64,000 nt of DNA from Valencia hispanica (GCA_963556495.2 OY747711.1:36910414-36974413); one strand, 5' to 3'; shown: positions 22,354 through 36,089, counted from the first letter of the stretch. Notes: generated by a model from the sequence alone, not told the origin. Translations and numbers: made by a program.

Positions 22354-24505
22354 TATTTGAAACGGTTTACTTGAATGCTACTGTGAAAGTTAGCACGTGT
22401 CTATATCTAAACAACAATGGACAGGTAGTAACTACAGATACCAACATCATAATTATACTTATCAACATGTGATTTTGTTTTTGCAGCAATGGTAAAAACT
22501 GATTTTTGGTTTCAATTTAAAACGACTAGATTGTTATGCCTTTTTAGCCCATGTCTAAAGGCAGCAGTGTAGAAAATGTAAAACAAAAGAAAAAGAAAAA
22601 TGTTCTACAGATCTACCTTTCATTTCTCGGTGGTTAAATATCAACAGTACTGTAAAACTGTTAACATGCTCTAATCCTTCATTCACTCCTTTTCATTTCA
22701 CTCGAGTGTCTAAATCCCTTTTCACCAGCATAAAAATCAACTTTATGCAGGTGATCCAACACAGTGAAACATTCAGTCACCATTTTATTGTCATGCTGTC
22801 ATCACATGTTATTGCAGCTGTGAGTAGTGACGGCTGCTCCCTGTGGCTTCATTTATTGAAATGCCAACATCTAAGATTTCGGAGTCGCCTGCCAAACAGG
22901 AAGTGCTTTAAATCCTTTTGAGTATTTTATTGTATTTTTGTTTTTTAAGTTGGGAGTTTCATTCTCTCAGAATGTTGTGCAGCAGTTTTTGATATTCAAT
23001 CAAAGACGGTTTTAAGTGTTTTTAAATGCATCATTAAAGAATGATGTCAAACTTGCTCCTGCATGCCACTTCAGTGCCATGAGATGACATGCATTAATGC
23101 AGCTGATAAGTGAGATTAACTATTTTGGCCTGTTGTTCAAGTTTATTATTAGGCTTACCAGATAAAAGCAAAGAACAGTATGTGAAAATTGCACCTTTGT
23201 CAAATCCAAAAAACTGATAAACTGCTGCAGATGTCATTACAGACTTTAAACTTTGTTTTCAAAAGGCCAGCTTGACCTTATTCATAATGCTTCAATGATT
23301 ATTTCATCAATAAACCCGTCAAACATTGCGAAACAAATGCTCACGAGGGGAGAGTTTTAAATCAAAGAAGCCTTACATGTCAAATAGTAAAAAAGGTTCT
23401 TTAAAAAATCCGACGTGAATTGTAATCCAAGTCCCGAATGCCCCTAATAAACTTTACAGAACACCGTGTTGCAACCTGGAGCGAGCCCGTCTGAGTCATC
23501 TCTGTAACAGTAAACGCTATTTACAAAGTTCGCCTCTGGCAGTGAGTCTTGCGTAGAGACACCTCATGAATGCAGCGCCCTTTTTCAGGCTGCTCTCCCG
23601 GCTCGCAGCTCAGTCTTTCTGCAGGTAGGGGCCTGCTGCAAGTTGTTGTTCCTGAAAAGAGCTTGTGTAACTTTACATGACGTCGAAAGTCCTTGTTGTG
23701 CTCCTCCAACACAATGGCAGTAGCGCAGGGTGGATTACGCTGTGTGTAAAGGCTGTGATTGATGCTCCCAGTTTAGTTTTTTCTTTCCAAAGGGATGCTG
23801 GCAGCTGCTTCGCTTTACAAGCCTCCTAGTTTTGTCTTTAAATATTTCCCTATTTCTTTGTGTGGTGACAAAAAGAAAGCAGCTTTATTTGTAGAATTGA
23901 AAATTAACTTCATAAATTCACTAAATTGGGTTATAGTTAAAATACTGAACAAAAAGATACAAGTAACCATTGGCCTATTTTATGAGGAGAATGGCGATTA
24001 TTTATAATCACCATGGCTTAGTGCTGTGTACCTTTTGAAAATGATAAAGTCCCTATGATTGGACTCATTGGCTGACTCAATCCCATCAAGTGTAACTAGA
24101 GCGTGATCTATTAGAATACATATGTTTTATTGATGTATGGGCTCCGTGTTTATCCTGGCATTCATTTATTTATAGGTCGATGCTGTGATTTGATTTTTTT
24201 TCCCCTCCAGTAATGAATAGGCTAAGCCTTGAAGCTTATCCATTGCTCTCTTTCATCTCTCCCTCCCTCTTTCTTCCCCCGCTCCCTCCCTCCCTCTCGC
24301 TCTCTTCCTCCAAAAGCCAAATTGAAATACTGTATTTTTTTAGGGCTACAGTCCCACTGAGTTGTTGCAGCAGTCTGTCAGTACAAATGATGCGGAAGCG
24401 TTTGAAGGTTATCCCGTTTTTAGCAAATCCTCCACATTATGTAACTGTGACTCTGTTTTACATGTGGCATATGCGTGTGTTTGAGTATGTGGGACAGTCC
24501 CACAT
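22354..24505. other. Intron, no gene recognised
   Basis: Intronic sequence without exon-like or repeat signatures that I recognise. A pyrimidine-rich stretch lies at 24245-24310. Confidence 0.4.
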
Positions 24506-24537
24506 TGTGTGTGTGTGTGTGTGTGTAGGTGTGTGTG

Positions 24538-24577
<40 letters not shown>

Positions 24578-24587
24578 TGTGTGTGTG
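24506..24587. repeat. (GT)n microsatellite
   Basis: About 82 bp of GT units with a few interruptions (TAGG, TGCG, TTTG). Confidence 0.95.
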
Positions 24588-26764
24588 CTCTTAGCATTTC
24601 TTTGCAAAATAGGATTTGTTTTTTAATTTCCTCTCCCCGAACAAAGGCTGTTAAAAGCTCCTCGCCAGCGTTTTCACCTCATTGTGTGGCTGCTTTATTT
24701 TTATCCCAGCTGTTAAATAGCATTGTGAATTATTACGGTTTAAAAACAGAAACATAGAGCCTTGCTGGACTGCTGCCAGCTCCAAAGTGTTGTGGGTTTT
24801 TTTTTCTTCCATTCCTCGTATAATTACTAGGAATTATCCACTCTGCGAGAGAGATAAATGGCGGGTGATATTATTCAGTTTGTCAGGGTCAGAGGTGATT
24901 GCATTCCTCAGTGAAACTGGGTTAAGATTAAACATGTCTCAAATGTGATGCGTGTTAATAAGTGCTTAACAGGTGGCGGCGCTACCATCATGAGGCGATC
25001 ACATGAGGTGGGCAGAACAAAGGAGGTGAGAGAGGAGTTTAGAAAGAAAGCAGACATCTGAGGGAGTGATTTCAGCTCATTTTGGCAGTAAATTAAACTC
25101 GTAAAGCGCGTAACATAATTTCCTATTTACTCTGCAAACGCAGAGTCGACAGCCTTCATGAGTTTGCGCCGTGTGCTAAAAGTACACACATTCACCCCTC
25201 CTCTTGAAGAAATGCACACTCCCGGTGAATCCGATGAGAATGATTTCATAATCCATTGCAATAATAAACTTCTTTGAACTGTTTAATTGGCTCTTCCTGG
25301 AACAACACGGCTTCGCTTCATTTGATCTGATGAAAGAGTAATGCTGCTGCTCCCCGGGGGGAGCGTGCACAACGGCGCACAAATAACAAATGAAGAACAC
25401 TGGTCTTTTTTCCCCTCTTTTGTTTCCAGATGGTTGCCTTAATAAGGCTGTAAAATTCATATTATACATATGCATCCCACTTTCCATAAACCATTTTACA
25501 TGTTTAAAAGCCTGCTATATGTAGCCAATTTTCAGAAACTGTTTTTAAGTGAAAATAATCCTGGGAAGGGTAATGGATTAAGGTCACATGGAAATTGATT
25601 GTTATCTGAAAGCGCCATTGTCAGCGGAAAAATCTCTGGAAACATTCCAGAAGCATTCCTAGGGTCCAATTCTGTGAAAAATGCCTTTCTCTGTACAAGC
25701 TGCTCTGAATAGGCTTTATGGGAAGAGGAGATCATTGATTCAAATGCATGCAAATAATAAAGTAACAGGCCAGGTTATGCAAAAAAAAAAGGAGAAAGAA
25801 ATATGTAAAGCTGGACCTGACAAAGTTATGACGGCTTGGGAGAACGTCCTCCTTGCTCAGCTGAGGACTATTAACAGCGACAGGCTGGATGGAGGGTCTG
25901 TGTACGTACAGCCACAGAAATGAGCTCATTACTTGTGAATTCATTATGTATGTGCACACACAGACAGATTTATCTTTTTATGACTTTATATCATCTACAT
26001 ATTCATCTTCTAATTATTATCCTCCGCTTTCACTTGTTTTGTTTTTTTGTTGGCAGGAAACACTTAACACATAGGAACGGTTTCTTTTGTAGGTGCTAAA
26101 CAAAAATATGAGCGCGTATTTTAACGTCCTGGTAAACACACATTTGCTGCTATGTGCCGGTTGTCTCCATGGCAGCGGCAGCCGGAGCGTGCCAGGCCGA
26201 GCGCCTCGCTGACAGTTTCTCCTGATGATGATTGATAATTACTACCTGACTTGTTGTCCCTGTCTCTGCAAACATATGGCGGGAGCTGCCCTCAGTCATA
26301 TATCCGCCAAAATGTTCCCCTTTTCTGATAATAGCTTTTTAATGTTGCGTTTTGTTGTGCATGTACTGCAATCACACACACATACACACAACATGCAAAA
26401 CCCCACCCCTTTGTAATTACATTTGCTGCCACTCACATAGTTATTACGGAAAGGAAAGAGAAATGGAGAGAAGAAACAGGAGAGAGCCAAAAAACATGCC
26501 GAAGGAGGGAGGGAGAGGGGGAGAGAATTGATTATTTGATTTGGTATGAGTTGTTTTAATACTGCTGGGTTGAAATTTAACAAATTATAATGATTAACCC
26601 AAAACAAGAGTATTTTCAAATATTGTCCTGGGAGGGGGTGGGGGGGGGTTGTTCTATTTTCTCTCCAGCGCGTAAAAGCAAAACACTAGGTTTACTTTAG
26701 CAACATAGGGTTTTATAATCTTGGATCTGTTTTCTTGTCTGATATAGACTCTACCATCTGCATG
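24588..26764. other. Intron with locally CpG-bearing unique sequence
   Basis: No exon or transposon seen. The stretches 24960-25390 and 26150-26215 hold more CpG than their surroundings (for example GGTGGCGGCGC, GGAGCGTGCACAACGGCGC, GCGGCAGCCGGAGCG), and the sequence appears unique. These are possible regulatory segments, but conservation could not be tested. A short G run lies at 26631-26648. Confidence 0.4.
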
Positions 26765-27482
26765 TACACACCAGCCACTTTATTAAATACACTTTGCCGC
26801 TCCTCATTTTGCCTTCAGAACTGCCTATAATCATCACAGCATAGATTCAGCAAGGTGTCGCACGTGGCTGCAGATTTGGCCTCCAGTCTTCCATGTTGGG
26901 ACTCTGTAATTCCGCAGCAACCCAAATGTGCCCTGTTCGATTGAGATCTGGTGACTGTGAAGGCCACCGGAGTTAAGTGAAGTCCTTCTCACGTTCAACA
27001 AACTAGTTTGATATGAGCTGAGCTTTTTGACATGGCGCTTAATCACGCTGGAAGTGGCCATCAGAGGATTGTTGCGCTGTGGTCATTCAGGGACGGACAT
27101 GGTCAGCAACAATATACAGGTAGGCTGTGTCATTTAAACAATGCTCAGGGGTCCAAAAGTGTGCCTAGAAAGGATCATACCAATATATAGCACCACCAGC
27201 AGCCTGAACTGTTCATGTTATTCAAATTCTGACCCGACCTACCTACAATCAACACTCATCGGACCAAGCAAAGATTTTCTAGTCTCTTTATTATACAAAC
27301 GTTGTGACCCTTGTGTGAATTGTAGCCTCAGTTGCCTATTCATAGCTAACAGGTGATGGCATTCAGCAAACCTTGGTTGTGACAAGTAGTTATTTAAGCT
27401 ATTGCTGTTTTTTAATTATCCCCCACAGCCTTTGAGATCAACAAGGCATTTCCGTCTACACAGCTGTCACTCACTGGATATT
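26765..27482 (-). mobile_element. Tc1-like transposon, minus strand, truncated
   Basis: The left end ACACACCAGCCACTTTATTA, then TTTTGCCTTCAGAACTGCCT, TGAGATCTGGTGACTGTGAA, GACATGGTCAGCAACAATAT and AACAAGGCATTTCCGTCTAC, follows from memory the known order of a fish Tc1-like element read 3' to 5' of its transposase. Several internal segments are deleted. It ends abruptly at CACTGGATATT, where the next repeat begins. Confidence 0.8.
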
Positions 27483-27759
27483 AGGGATGTGTATTGGTAA
27501 AAAATCTGGCGATACGATACTGATTGCATGCTTATAGTTCGGCTCTTCGGTATATAAAGCTGCCAAATCAGTAGCAACACCTTTGATACTAACTTCAGCA
27601 TCACAATGACAACAGCAGTTTGCTATTCATATACTTACTTTGGATGAGCCGATTAATATGGAGCTTCACTTTATGGCAGATAGGTAAAGTTCTAAAATCG
27701 TATGGTCTACTTTAGAGGGATCTGAAATGCTAATATAAAATTGATTTGTTTCACTTGAT
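27483..27759. mobile_element. hAT-like terminal fragment
   Basis: AGGGATGTGTATTGGTAAAA then TCTGGCGATACGATACTGAT is the terminus of a common fish hAT-type repeat (AGGGATGTG...GATACGATA). It directly abuts the broken Tc1-like copy. Its other terminus is not visible, so the right border is uncertain. Confidence 0.5.
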
Positions 27760-28077
27760 TAGAGCTGCATCACAATATCAATAATGTGCAATATCGCAAT
27801 CGCAAAGGAGTGCTTAGATGCGGTATTTGGTAGGAAGCTGTATTTCAAGTGCCATGCATGCACACAAAAATACTTTTGGCCAGCTTGATTGACTTTCACC
27901 GGGAGTACTTGAGGAATTCTTATAGTGGCTGAGATGGTAAATATCCCAAAGAGTGGCAGGGACATTGTGAAGAGGGCTTGAATGTGAAAAGATCAGTTCA
28001 TCGTAATACAGTCATCTCAATATTCAGCCATAGCATCTCAATTGCATGTTTTCCTGATATTATGATGTGCAGCCCTA
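27760..28077. mobile_element. hAT-type MITE, 318 bp
   Basis: Starts TAGAGCTGCATCACAATATC and ends GATGTGCAGCCCTA. The complement of the end reads TAGGGCTGCACATCATAATA, so the termini are inverted repeats. The flanks CACTTGAT (27752-27759) and CACTTCAA (28078-28085) agree at six of eight bases, consistent with an aged 8-bp duplication. The interior (GCAATATCGCAATCGCAAAG) is non-coding. Confidence 0.7.
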
Positions 28078-31000
28078 CACTTCAAGTAGATGTCTGAATA
28101 TAAATAACATCTAAATATTTACACCAACCAAACTGATATTTTTAATCTCCTTTACGGGGGGGTCCACAACTAAATCAGCCATATAATTCACACCATGAAC
28201 ACCTGATAATAGCCAGATTGGTGGGCTGGGCTCTAAAGCAGCAACTGGGACAATACATCCCGAATCCATGCATGCATTTCTCCCCGTAGCCATTTTGCGT
28301 ATTTAAAAGCTTATATTTAGCCGCTGTTGAAGGCATTCTTGTTATATTCACAGGGGCCATAAAGGAAGACATCAATCCATAAGCATGATTTATCTACTGT
28401 GCACCGTCAGGCGAGGCATTATTATACAGACCCTCAGTGGTTGGATCCTATTACGTGCACGCTGCAACCTCAGACTAAAGCAACAGACCTGATCAGCATT
28501 TTAAAGCTCAGATTAACTCCAGTGAATCAATATTCCCGTTTGCTTCACATGCTGAAGTTAGATCTGCATATAGAACATAATTAAGACACAGAAAGTGGGA
28601 AAAGAGATCTGATTATAAAAGATTTAAAGGTTAATGTTGTTTGTGTGGGAAGCTGTAAGAGTTGCTGACATTTTTTTTTTTCATGTTCTCTTTATTTATC
28701 CAAGTGCTTTTTTAGCCTGCCTGACCTCAGTTTTCAGGTAGAGGAATATCCTCCCACTTGTTATTGCTCAGCGAGTTAGTCAAACGAATTCATCAGAGCA
28801 TCCAACTTTTACACTTCTGTAGTTCTGCATCGTGTCGTTCACCTGCATCCAGTTGGAAACCGAAGTCACTTCTAATGACGAGCGATCGAGCCCTGCCACA
28901 GGCTATACGGCAACAGACAGGCCCTGTAAAGGAGATAATGATGCACACACACTCCGCTGTCAGTCAACCAGCTGAAGGGAATCGTCTTTGAGGAGAATAA
29001 AAACAGACCGGAGTCAAAATATAATGCAAGCATTTGTACAGGAAATGATGGGTTCAGGAAATAGAGTGGAAAGGATGTCATAGTTGTTGCAAATGAGGAG
29101 ACAGGGATCTGGCGAGAGTCTGAAAAAGACCACAAAAATCCCGTGCATTTTTGTCTTTGCAGAGTCAGGGTATATATATATATATATTATACACTGAACA
29201 CACTGGTACAGCTTAGAGAAAGGACATCAAATGAAATATGTTTGCCTATTCCTGCAGATAGATATTGGTGGTTAGATTGTTTCTGATGGAGCTTAACAGA
29301 TATTCCGGTTTTCCACAAATGTCTTTATGACGTTGGATAAACTGACAAATAACTGAGGGAGTGAAATCAAAGATAATTGCTTTGAGATGCACAACATCAT
29401 ACTTGATATCTGTAATATCTTTGATCAAATGACAACAGCAACTGCAAAGGGAGAGAAATGCATTGTTCATTCCACAATAAACAGACAAACTCAAATATCT
29501 CAGTAGAGTGACTCAGGTTTTTTGGCATCACATTTAACACAGAGTTCCGATGACTATATCACTTAGGTATTTATTCAAGCTACAAAAAAAAGGGCTAAAA
29601 GGCTGCATATTTGTCTCTATATAGGAGAAATGAAGCATTGTTTTATGAGCTGAAATGGTGAAAACAAATGATCTTGGGTGAAAACTTTAGAAAGGTACTT
29701 TACTTTCCTATTCAACTTCAGCACTAGTCAGACAATAACAACTTGCTGCATTTATTGCTTCAAACATTTTCCTGGAAGAATCAATATTTGAAATAGTCTA
29801 CCATAAATATGAGCCAGATTATATGCTGATAAAGCGTCAACTGTGCAAATGAAAGAAGCTGTTTTTCTTCTCCCTTTTGCTTGAACAATTTTATCCTCTC
29901 ATAACATTTTCAGGCTTTTTCTTCTGCCTCCTCGAAAAACAGGTACTGCAATTTCATATGTGACGTTTCTATTCACAGATCGGCCAGGAAGACTTCAATT
30001 CAACACAGTTCCACCAGGTTACAGAAATCTGAAAAATGAGTTATTTACAAAAATTACTAATAATTGGCTTATCTTCTTTTTATATTTGTGTGCGTGTGAT
30101 TTGGGCGAAGTTGCTCTTTTTAAAGATGAGTCAGTCAGGGGGCTGTGCAGATATAAAGAAAGGCTTGTTTGTAAGAAGCTGTTGAGGACCTGTGGATGAG
30201 TTGGCTGCACCGTGGGGGATTGTTGTCAGACCTCTTTTAGCAACAATCCCCACAAATCCCTGCCTTTTTACTCCGGCACGTGTTCAAACAGGCTTCTATT
30301 ACAGCACGTTTCCTTTGTCAATGATCAGAAGATACATTTCCAATAAGGGAGCCTCTCTAACTTAAAGATAAATGATTGATTCTGAGTCACTTTAAGGTTA
30401 CCTAACTTGTCTACTATTGGTTAATAACTGTATGCATCAAGTATAAGACGGAGAAAGCAGTTAGATATTTTCACCATCATTAAATCAAGAATAGCTCTCA
30501 GGCACGGCTGCATAAAAATCTGTTCCTATGTTGCAATCGGGCGAAAATAAATATGTCAGTACCATTGATGTGAAATCCCATCAGAGGTTGTGACTCGTTG
30601 CGCTTTCGGTCCTTGCTGTGAATTGTTTTCCAATTTAATCAGTGGTAATCTTGGTCTGTGTGTTTATGTGAAATTAATTAACACTTCATATCATCTATCA
30701 AGCTACGGAGGATTTGATGATTAATAAAAAACAGTGTACTGTGTCCGCCCACGCTCTCTGTGGGCACATTGTGTAATTTTGGTTGATTGCACAGATAAAG
30801 CTGCTTGAAGTATGACTGTATTGTTATGTTTTCTCCTGTCAGTGTGTCTTAAATTACTCTTTGCTGGAATTTGCCTCCAATGCAGGAACAAAGAGATTGT
30901 AAGCACGCCCACAATGACTTGTTTCAACATGCGTAAGGTGACAATGGCCATCTTTCTCAACAAAAAAGATAGGACGACTGACTCATTTTTGACCCAAAAA

Positions 31001-34000
31001 AGAGAAAAAGAAATATATAGTGTAGGTGTTATTTAGACATGGGTGTGACACAGTGGAGCCAGGCATAATATCTGGTATGGTATAACAGTTTTTCGTTACA
31101 TAGAAATCAAATAAGGCATGGAGCAGTATAAGATTCATATAGAATACGAACCTTGAGTAAACATACCATCGTTTCATGGTATTTAATTGTATCATGGGAT
31201 GTAGATCTTTTACTTGAAAGAGAAAGCATGCCGTTCACTGTCGCCATGTGGTTGCTCAGGATGAAAGGTTGCTTTAAATGACTCAATTAAACAGGCTTCC
31301 TTATATAGATAGCTTTTTTACCAGCTGGGATTACAAACTGAATTTTAATGCGTTTTACTATAGCAAGATTAAATTAGGAATTCATGTAATTAAATATGAA
31401 GCCCTCTACAGTATATAATTGGATTGACTTGATGATATTTTTCCTGTCTATGAATCGGATCTGTTTGTCTTATAAAGTTCCTGAAGAGGAAATTTGTTGT
31501 AAATGGGTGTTGGTCATTTTGCCGCTTCACCACTTTGTGCTTTTGAAGTTTTAGAGGTTTCTTGCTTGACGTTTTTGGGGTACGAGACATACCATACCAA
31601 CCTTATTGTTTATATACTCTTGTAGTTACATGACTCCAGTGAGTAATGTATGCCATTAATCTTAGATTTATCTGGTTTTGATCAGGGCCCAAATGTGTAA
31701 TTCATTCTAAGAGTTAACTGGTCCAAATGGGGCCAAAATAAATCAGGCTATCTGCTCTGGTAGCTAGCCTGCAGTCATCTGCTTAACAATATGCTTGTAG
31801 CCTGCCAAATATTGTTTTTAAATAGCATCAACTGAATAGTGCATTAACAGCATGTTGTAAATGTTTTAGCAGATTTAAAACTGTAACTTTTTAAAACCTC
31901 GGCATGAACTGATAGCAGAAATCCATCCTTGCATCGATCAAATTAACAATTTTTTTCTACGTTTGACTTTTTTGAATCTCTTGCCATCTAAATTAAATTT
32001 TTCATAAAAGGTCAGGGCTTTATTTTGTTATTTTTCTATTAAAGAAAGTATTGCAGATTTGTGTAAAAACAATTCAGCTTTTTTATTTGCCCACATCACA
32101 TTTCATGAAAATAAACTTTTCAATCTCGCAAACAGATAAATAAAAATCCCTTTTCTTTTCTTTTTTGCCCAGACTCTTATCTGGATAGTGAAATCAATAA
32201 AACATTTATTAATTAAAAATCTTCCTGTAATATCGCTTGGATTGTGTGTTAATAATTAAAGATAACTGTGATTGACTGATGAATGAACATTTTTTCTGAT
32301 CTCCTGTCTGTCATCGAACTTTAAAAAGATGAAGCGTTGAAGGACACATTTGAAAGAGATTGAAGCGTTGCAGTTTTGAATACTAAGTGGAATCTTACTC
32401 TTTGTGTAAAATAATCCCTGGTGTGTCCTGGACTATTACCAGGTTAACGAAATGATTTTGACAGTTGATTTTGATTTGATTTGAAAGTGTTTAAGATCAT
32501 AAAAACAACATTTCCTGAACTGAACAGAGAGCATTGCGGGTTTATTCAGAAAAGACTAGCTTCTCTGAAGAATCCTATGCTGAAACTGTGGTCAGATCTA
32601 TGCATTCCCAAAGCAGAAAACACTTGAAGTCCCTTCAACCTCTTGGCTTTTTTTTATGTCAAGTGAGCACACACTGCTGCCTGTCATGGCCGGCTAAGAA
32701 ATAAGTCATTCCTTTCTCCCTTTTTTTATTTTCTTTAATGTTTCGTCTCTGGTATTGTTGCCTTTCCGCTGTGGAGCTCTTCTTGTCACTTCATTCTGCC
32801 TCCAGTTAAGTTAAAATGTTCCACCAAAGTGTAATATCACTCCACTGATCACACATTTATTGCTCCACTGCTCTGCAGATTAAAGCCTGTGCCTCAGGAG
32901 CTGCTTCATAGGGTGTTTGGTATCATGATAGGTGATGTATTATTTATTATTTATCAGTTCTTTTGTTTGCGCCTGGCAGGTGCCATTATTTTATTAATCA
33001 CATTGAGTTTTAAGTTTTCTTTTTTTTTTAGGCTAAGTATAATTGTATCATGATCACAGTATGATGGGGTCAGGTATTGTCTGCAGGGGTGCTTTATGTT
33101 TTATGACTTGCTGTAAATTTCCAGTGTTGTAACCTTGTATTGTGTTTCAGAGCTGAATGGCTTTCTTTGTGTTAGAGGCAGTGTATTCACAGATACAGTT
33201 TCCTTTACAAATGTATCCCCAGGTAGGGGTGGGGCGGACGGGACGGGGGGTGGTTAAGATTCCTTCTCATTTGCACAGATGCGTACGCTGACAGATTTCT
33301 CCTGAGGGAATGGTCTCTGCAGTATGTTTTACAGATGACTTTACTTAAACATCCTTTATGTTCTCTCCGTACCTCACCCTCTGACTCATTTGGGAGCTGA
33401 TAGAATTCACTTTAATTAAAACTGGATCGTAGTGTCCGTTTTTAATATCCCAGTACTGTTTGATTCACTCGCAGGGTGACGCAACGGTGGTTTCAATTAT
33501 CTTATTTGTGAAATCAGCAGAGATGCACTAATCAGAGTTTTATGACCCATTTTACAATCGTTTTGTGAAGCTTTACCTATTTACTCATTTCCCTTTAGAA
33601 GCTAAAAGGAGGAGATATGAGCAGCTGTAAAAACTGGGTTTTAATGGGATTTAAAAACAAAGACAAAATGATAAGAGAGTTAATATTTTAAACAGGGTTT
33701 GTCATCTTTAAAATTTCATCACTGCAATCATTAGGTATTAATCCTGGAACTACTTGTATGTTATTCTTAGCATAGTAGTTAGCACCAAAACAAACAGCTG
33801 TTTTCCTACTTGCAACTAGAATATACTCTCAGCTCCAGTGGGACATCAGTAGCAGCTCGAAACTCCACCTGCTGAGACGAATCAAAGTAAGTAATACGGT
33901 TGGAAAAGGATCAGATCGACGGTCAGGGCTTGTCAAGCAAAAATCGACTGTTTCCACTAGTGACCAGCCAATCTCTTAGTGCCACTCTTTGTATCCGCTG

Positions 34001-36089
34001 TTTGCCATGTCACTGTACTTCGCTGACCTCGGCCGCTTGCATTCCACATAAAATACTTCCAATCTGGGAGTTATAACTTTAACTTCCAAACTGTTATGTA
34101 GTCAGGAGTTTTGTCTCCTCCCCGAGGGATACAACATTGTGTTCAGACAAGGCTAGGTGTTGCAACATGACTGTTACCTTTGGCTGTGAGCAGTGCTCAT
34201 TATTGCTGAGTGGGAGTTAGACCTTTGGTGAATTTGCAACCAAGTGAGACGACAAAATATGTCAAAACATGTTTTTCATGAATCGCTCCATCTTACAGTC
34301 ATACCGTGCTCATTCCTCCTTCACCTCCCTGTTTGAACTTGGACCTTGTTACAAGAAGAAAAAGTTGAATTAAAAGCTCGAGTGGGAATTTTGTTTAATG
34401 AAATCGCAGATGAGACATTTCCTTCCGGGGCTTTCAGTCAATCAATCTGTCAGACACTCACACTTTGGCTGGATGTCGCTTCACATCTGACAAGTGAGAT
34501 CTGTTGTTTTATTCTTTAAAAACAACTGGGCTGCAGAAGACTGACATTTATTGAGCTCAGCAGTTTTGTGACTCCGGAGCTGATCAGATTATGTCAGTAT
34601 TTCTCAACATGCAACTTATTCCATCTTGACCTCCGATGCCCCCTTACCATTTAGGATAAACATTCATGTTATCATTGTATTTCTGTACATTTTACAAAAT
34701 TTAAAGTCTAATCCAAGTCATACAAATCTGTACAAATTAAATTATTTTTTTACCATGTTTTCAGAATAGCAGCAGATAGATAAAGCTTAAAGTGGAAGCT
34801 GAGTGGGCTAAGCAGTTCAGCAGGGCACCGTCACCATGACAAATTCAGCTATGTGGCTTTAAATACTGATGCGGTGATACTGTAGACAATCTGTCTTTAG
34901 TCATCAAAAGTTTGGTTTCAACAGATAAAACAGCTGCAGAGTTGCCATCTCACTTCCTGTTTGGTAGGTGTAAATTTCTTTTCAAGCTCTAAGGAAATAC
35001 CCAAAGTCTAAAGGTGTAATGCTCTAATTTTGTCACTAAATGCATTAAAGCTTAATAAAAAAGCAAGATCTTTCTTTGTGACTTCTGATAGTTATCCTAT
35101 ACAAAATTAGCTTTTTTTGTTAAATAAGGTTAAATAACCTGAGGATAATAAAGTTATAAGAGCTGGTCATTTTTTTTATAAACGCAGACAAGATAATACA
35201 GTCTGCTAATCACTTGTAGCTGCACCATTTAAACCAGCACTCACCAATTTTCAGATTCAAATTAGATTAAATAAAGACATGAATAAGAATATGGGATTAT
35301 TTATTGTGCTTAAACTACAAATCTTTGTATTAAAGCAATCTTTTCACAGTAGTCTTTGTGGTTTATTGGTCAAATAACATGAAAGGAACGAATAAGCTAA
35401 AATATGTGGGTATTCTACACAGTAGTTCATAAATGGAGTAGATGTTTTAATTCTTGCAAAGCCACATTTCTCTATCACATCTCGTTTTGATCACAAGTTT
35501 TTCTCTTTTTTGAGATCAGAGAGATGTGTTTAGAACAATAAAAAGGGAAGTTTGATAGAATCTTCGACGGTGTTAATGTGCCCAAGGTACAAAGTTAGAT
35601 GTTAAAGATTAAAGCTTTCAAGAGTTTTGGCCTCCTTTTCTGTTGTCTCTCCTCACCCGCTGGCTTTTTAGGTTAACAGGTTTTGTGAGGCCTCATGCTA
35701 TAGTTTTGGTGAACATGTTAGGAGCTTGGTTAGCACAGACTTATAAAGTTAATATTTTATTGCTCTGGTATAATCTACAGAAATCCAACCTTCAGGTTGA
35801 GTACGTTTATTCTTAATCCCACATTAAAAAAATAAATGTTTTTCACAAAATAAATTAGTGCCGCACTTTATTAGCACCTCAAACGACTCCATCTGAATGA
35901 TTTTAACTGTAATAATTTATTAATTTATACTTTCCTTTTAGAGGTTACAGAAGTACATTTCTCTCCCCACTCATCACTCTTCATAATATGTAAGAAAAGA
36001 GAACATTCTGTTTAAGTAAGTCAAATATTTGTTGGTGTTCAAATGTCAGCTTGAAAATATTTACCATCAGATCAATAATTAACATGGTA
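28078..36089. other. Long intron stretch nearly free of recognised repeats
   Basis: About 8 kb with no exon and no transposon that I can name. Small items: a T run at 28671-28681, a TA run at 29171-29187, and a G-quadruplex motif at 33226-33250. The stretch 31670-31830 resembles 51890-52010 and may be a shared old repeat. The low density of young repeats, compared with both flanks, is notable. Confidence 0.45.
33226..33250 (+). other. G-quadruplex motif
   Basis: Four G runs (33226-33229, 33231-33234, 33240-33242, 33245-33250) separated by loops of 1, 5 and 2 bases fit the standard quadruplex pattern on the + strand. Function is unknown. Confidence 0.7.

Noticed and set aside
21851..22374. 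Two long + strand frames of poly-Val and poly-Ser/Asn
   Set aside because: Both are translations of the TAG/TAA trinucleotide array.
24213..24626. Open frame of 137 codons ending in VCVCVC
   Set aside because: Driven by the GT microsatellite and a pyrimidine-rich tract; no conserved content.
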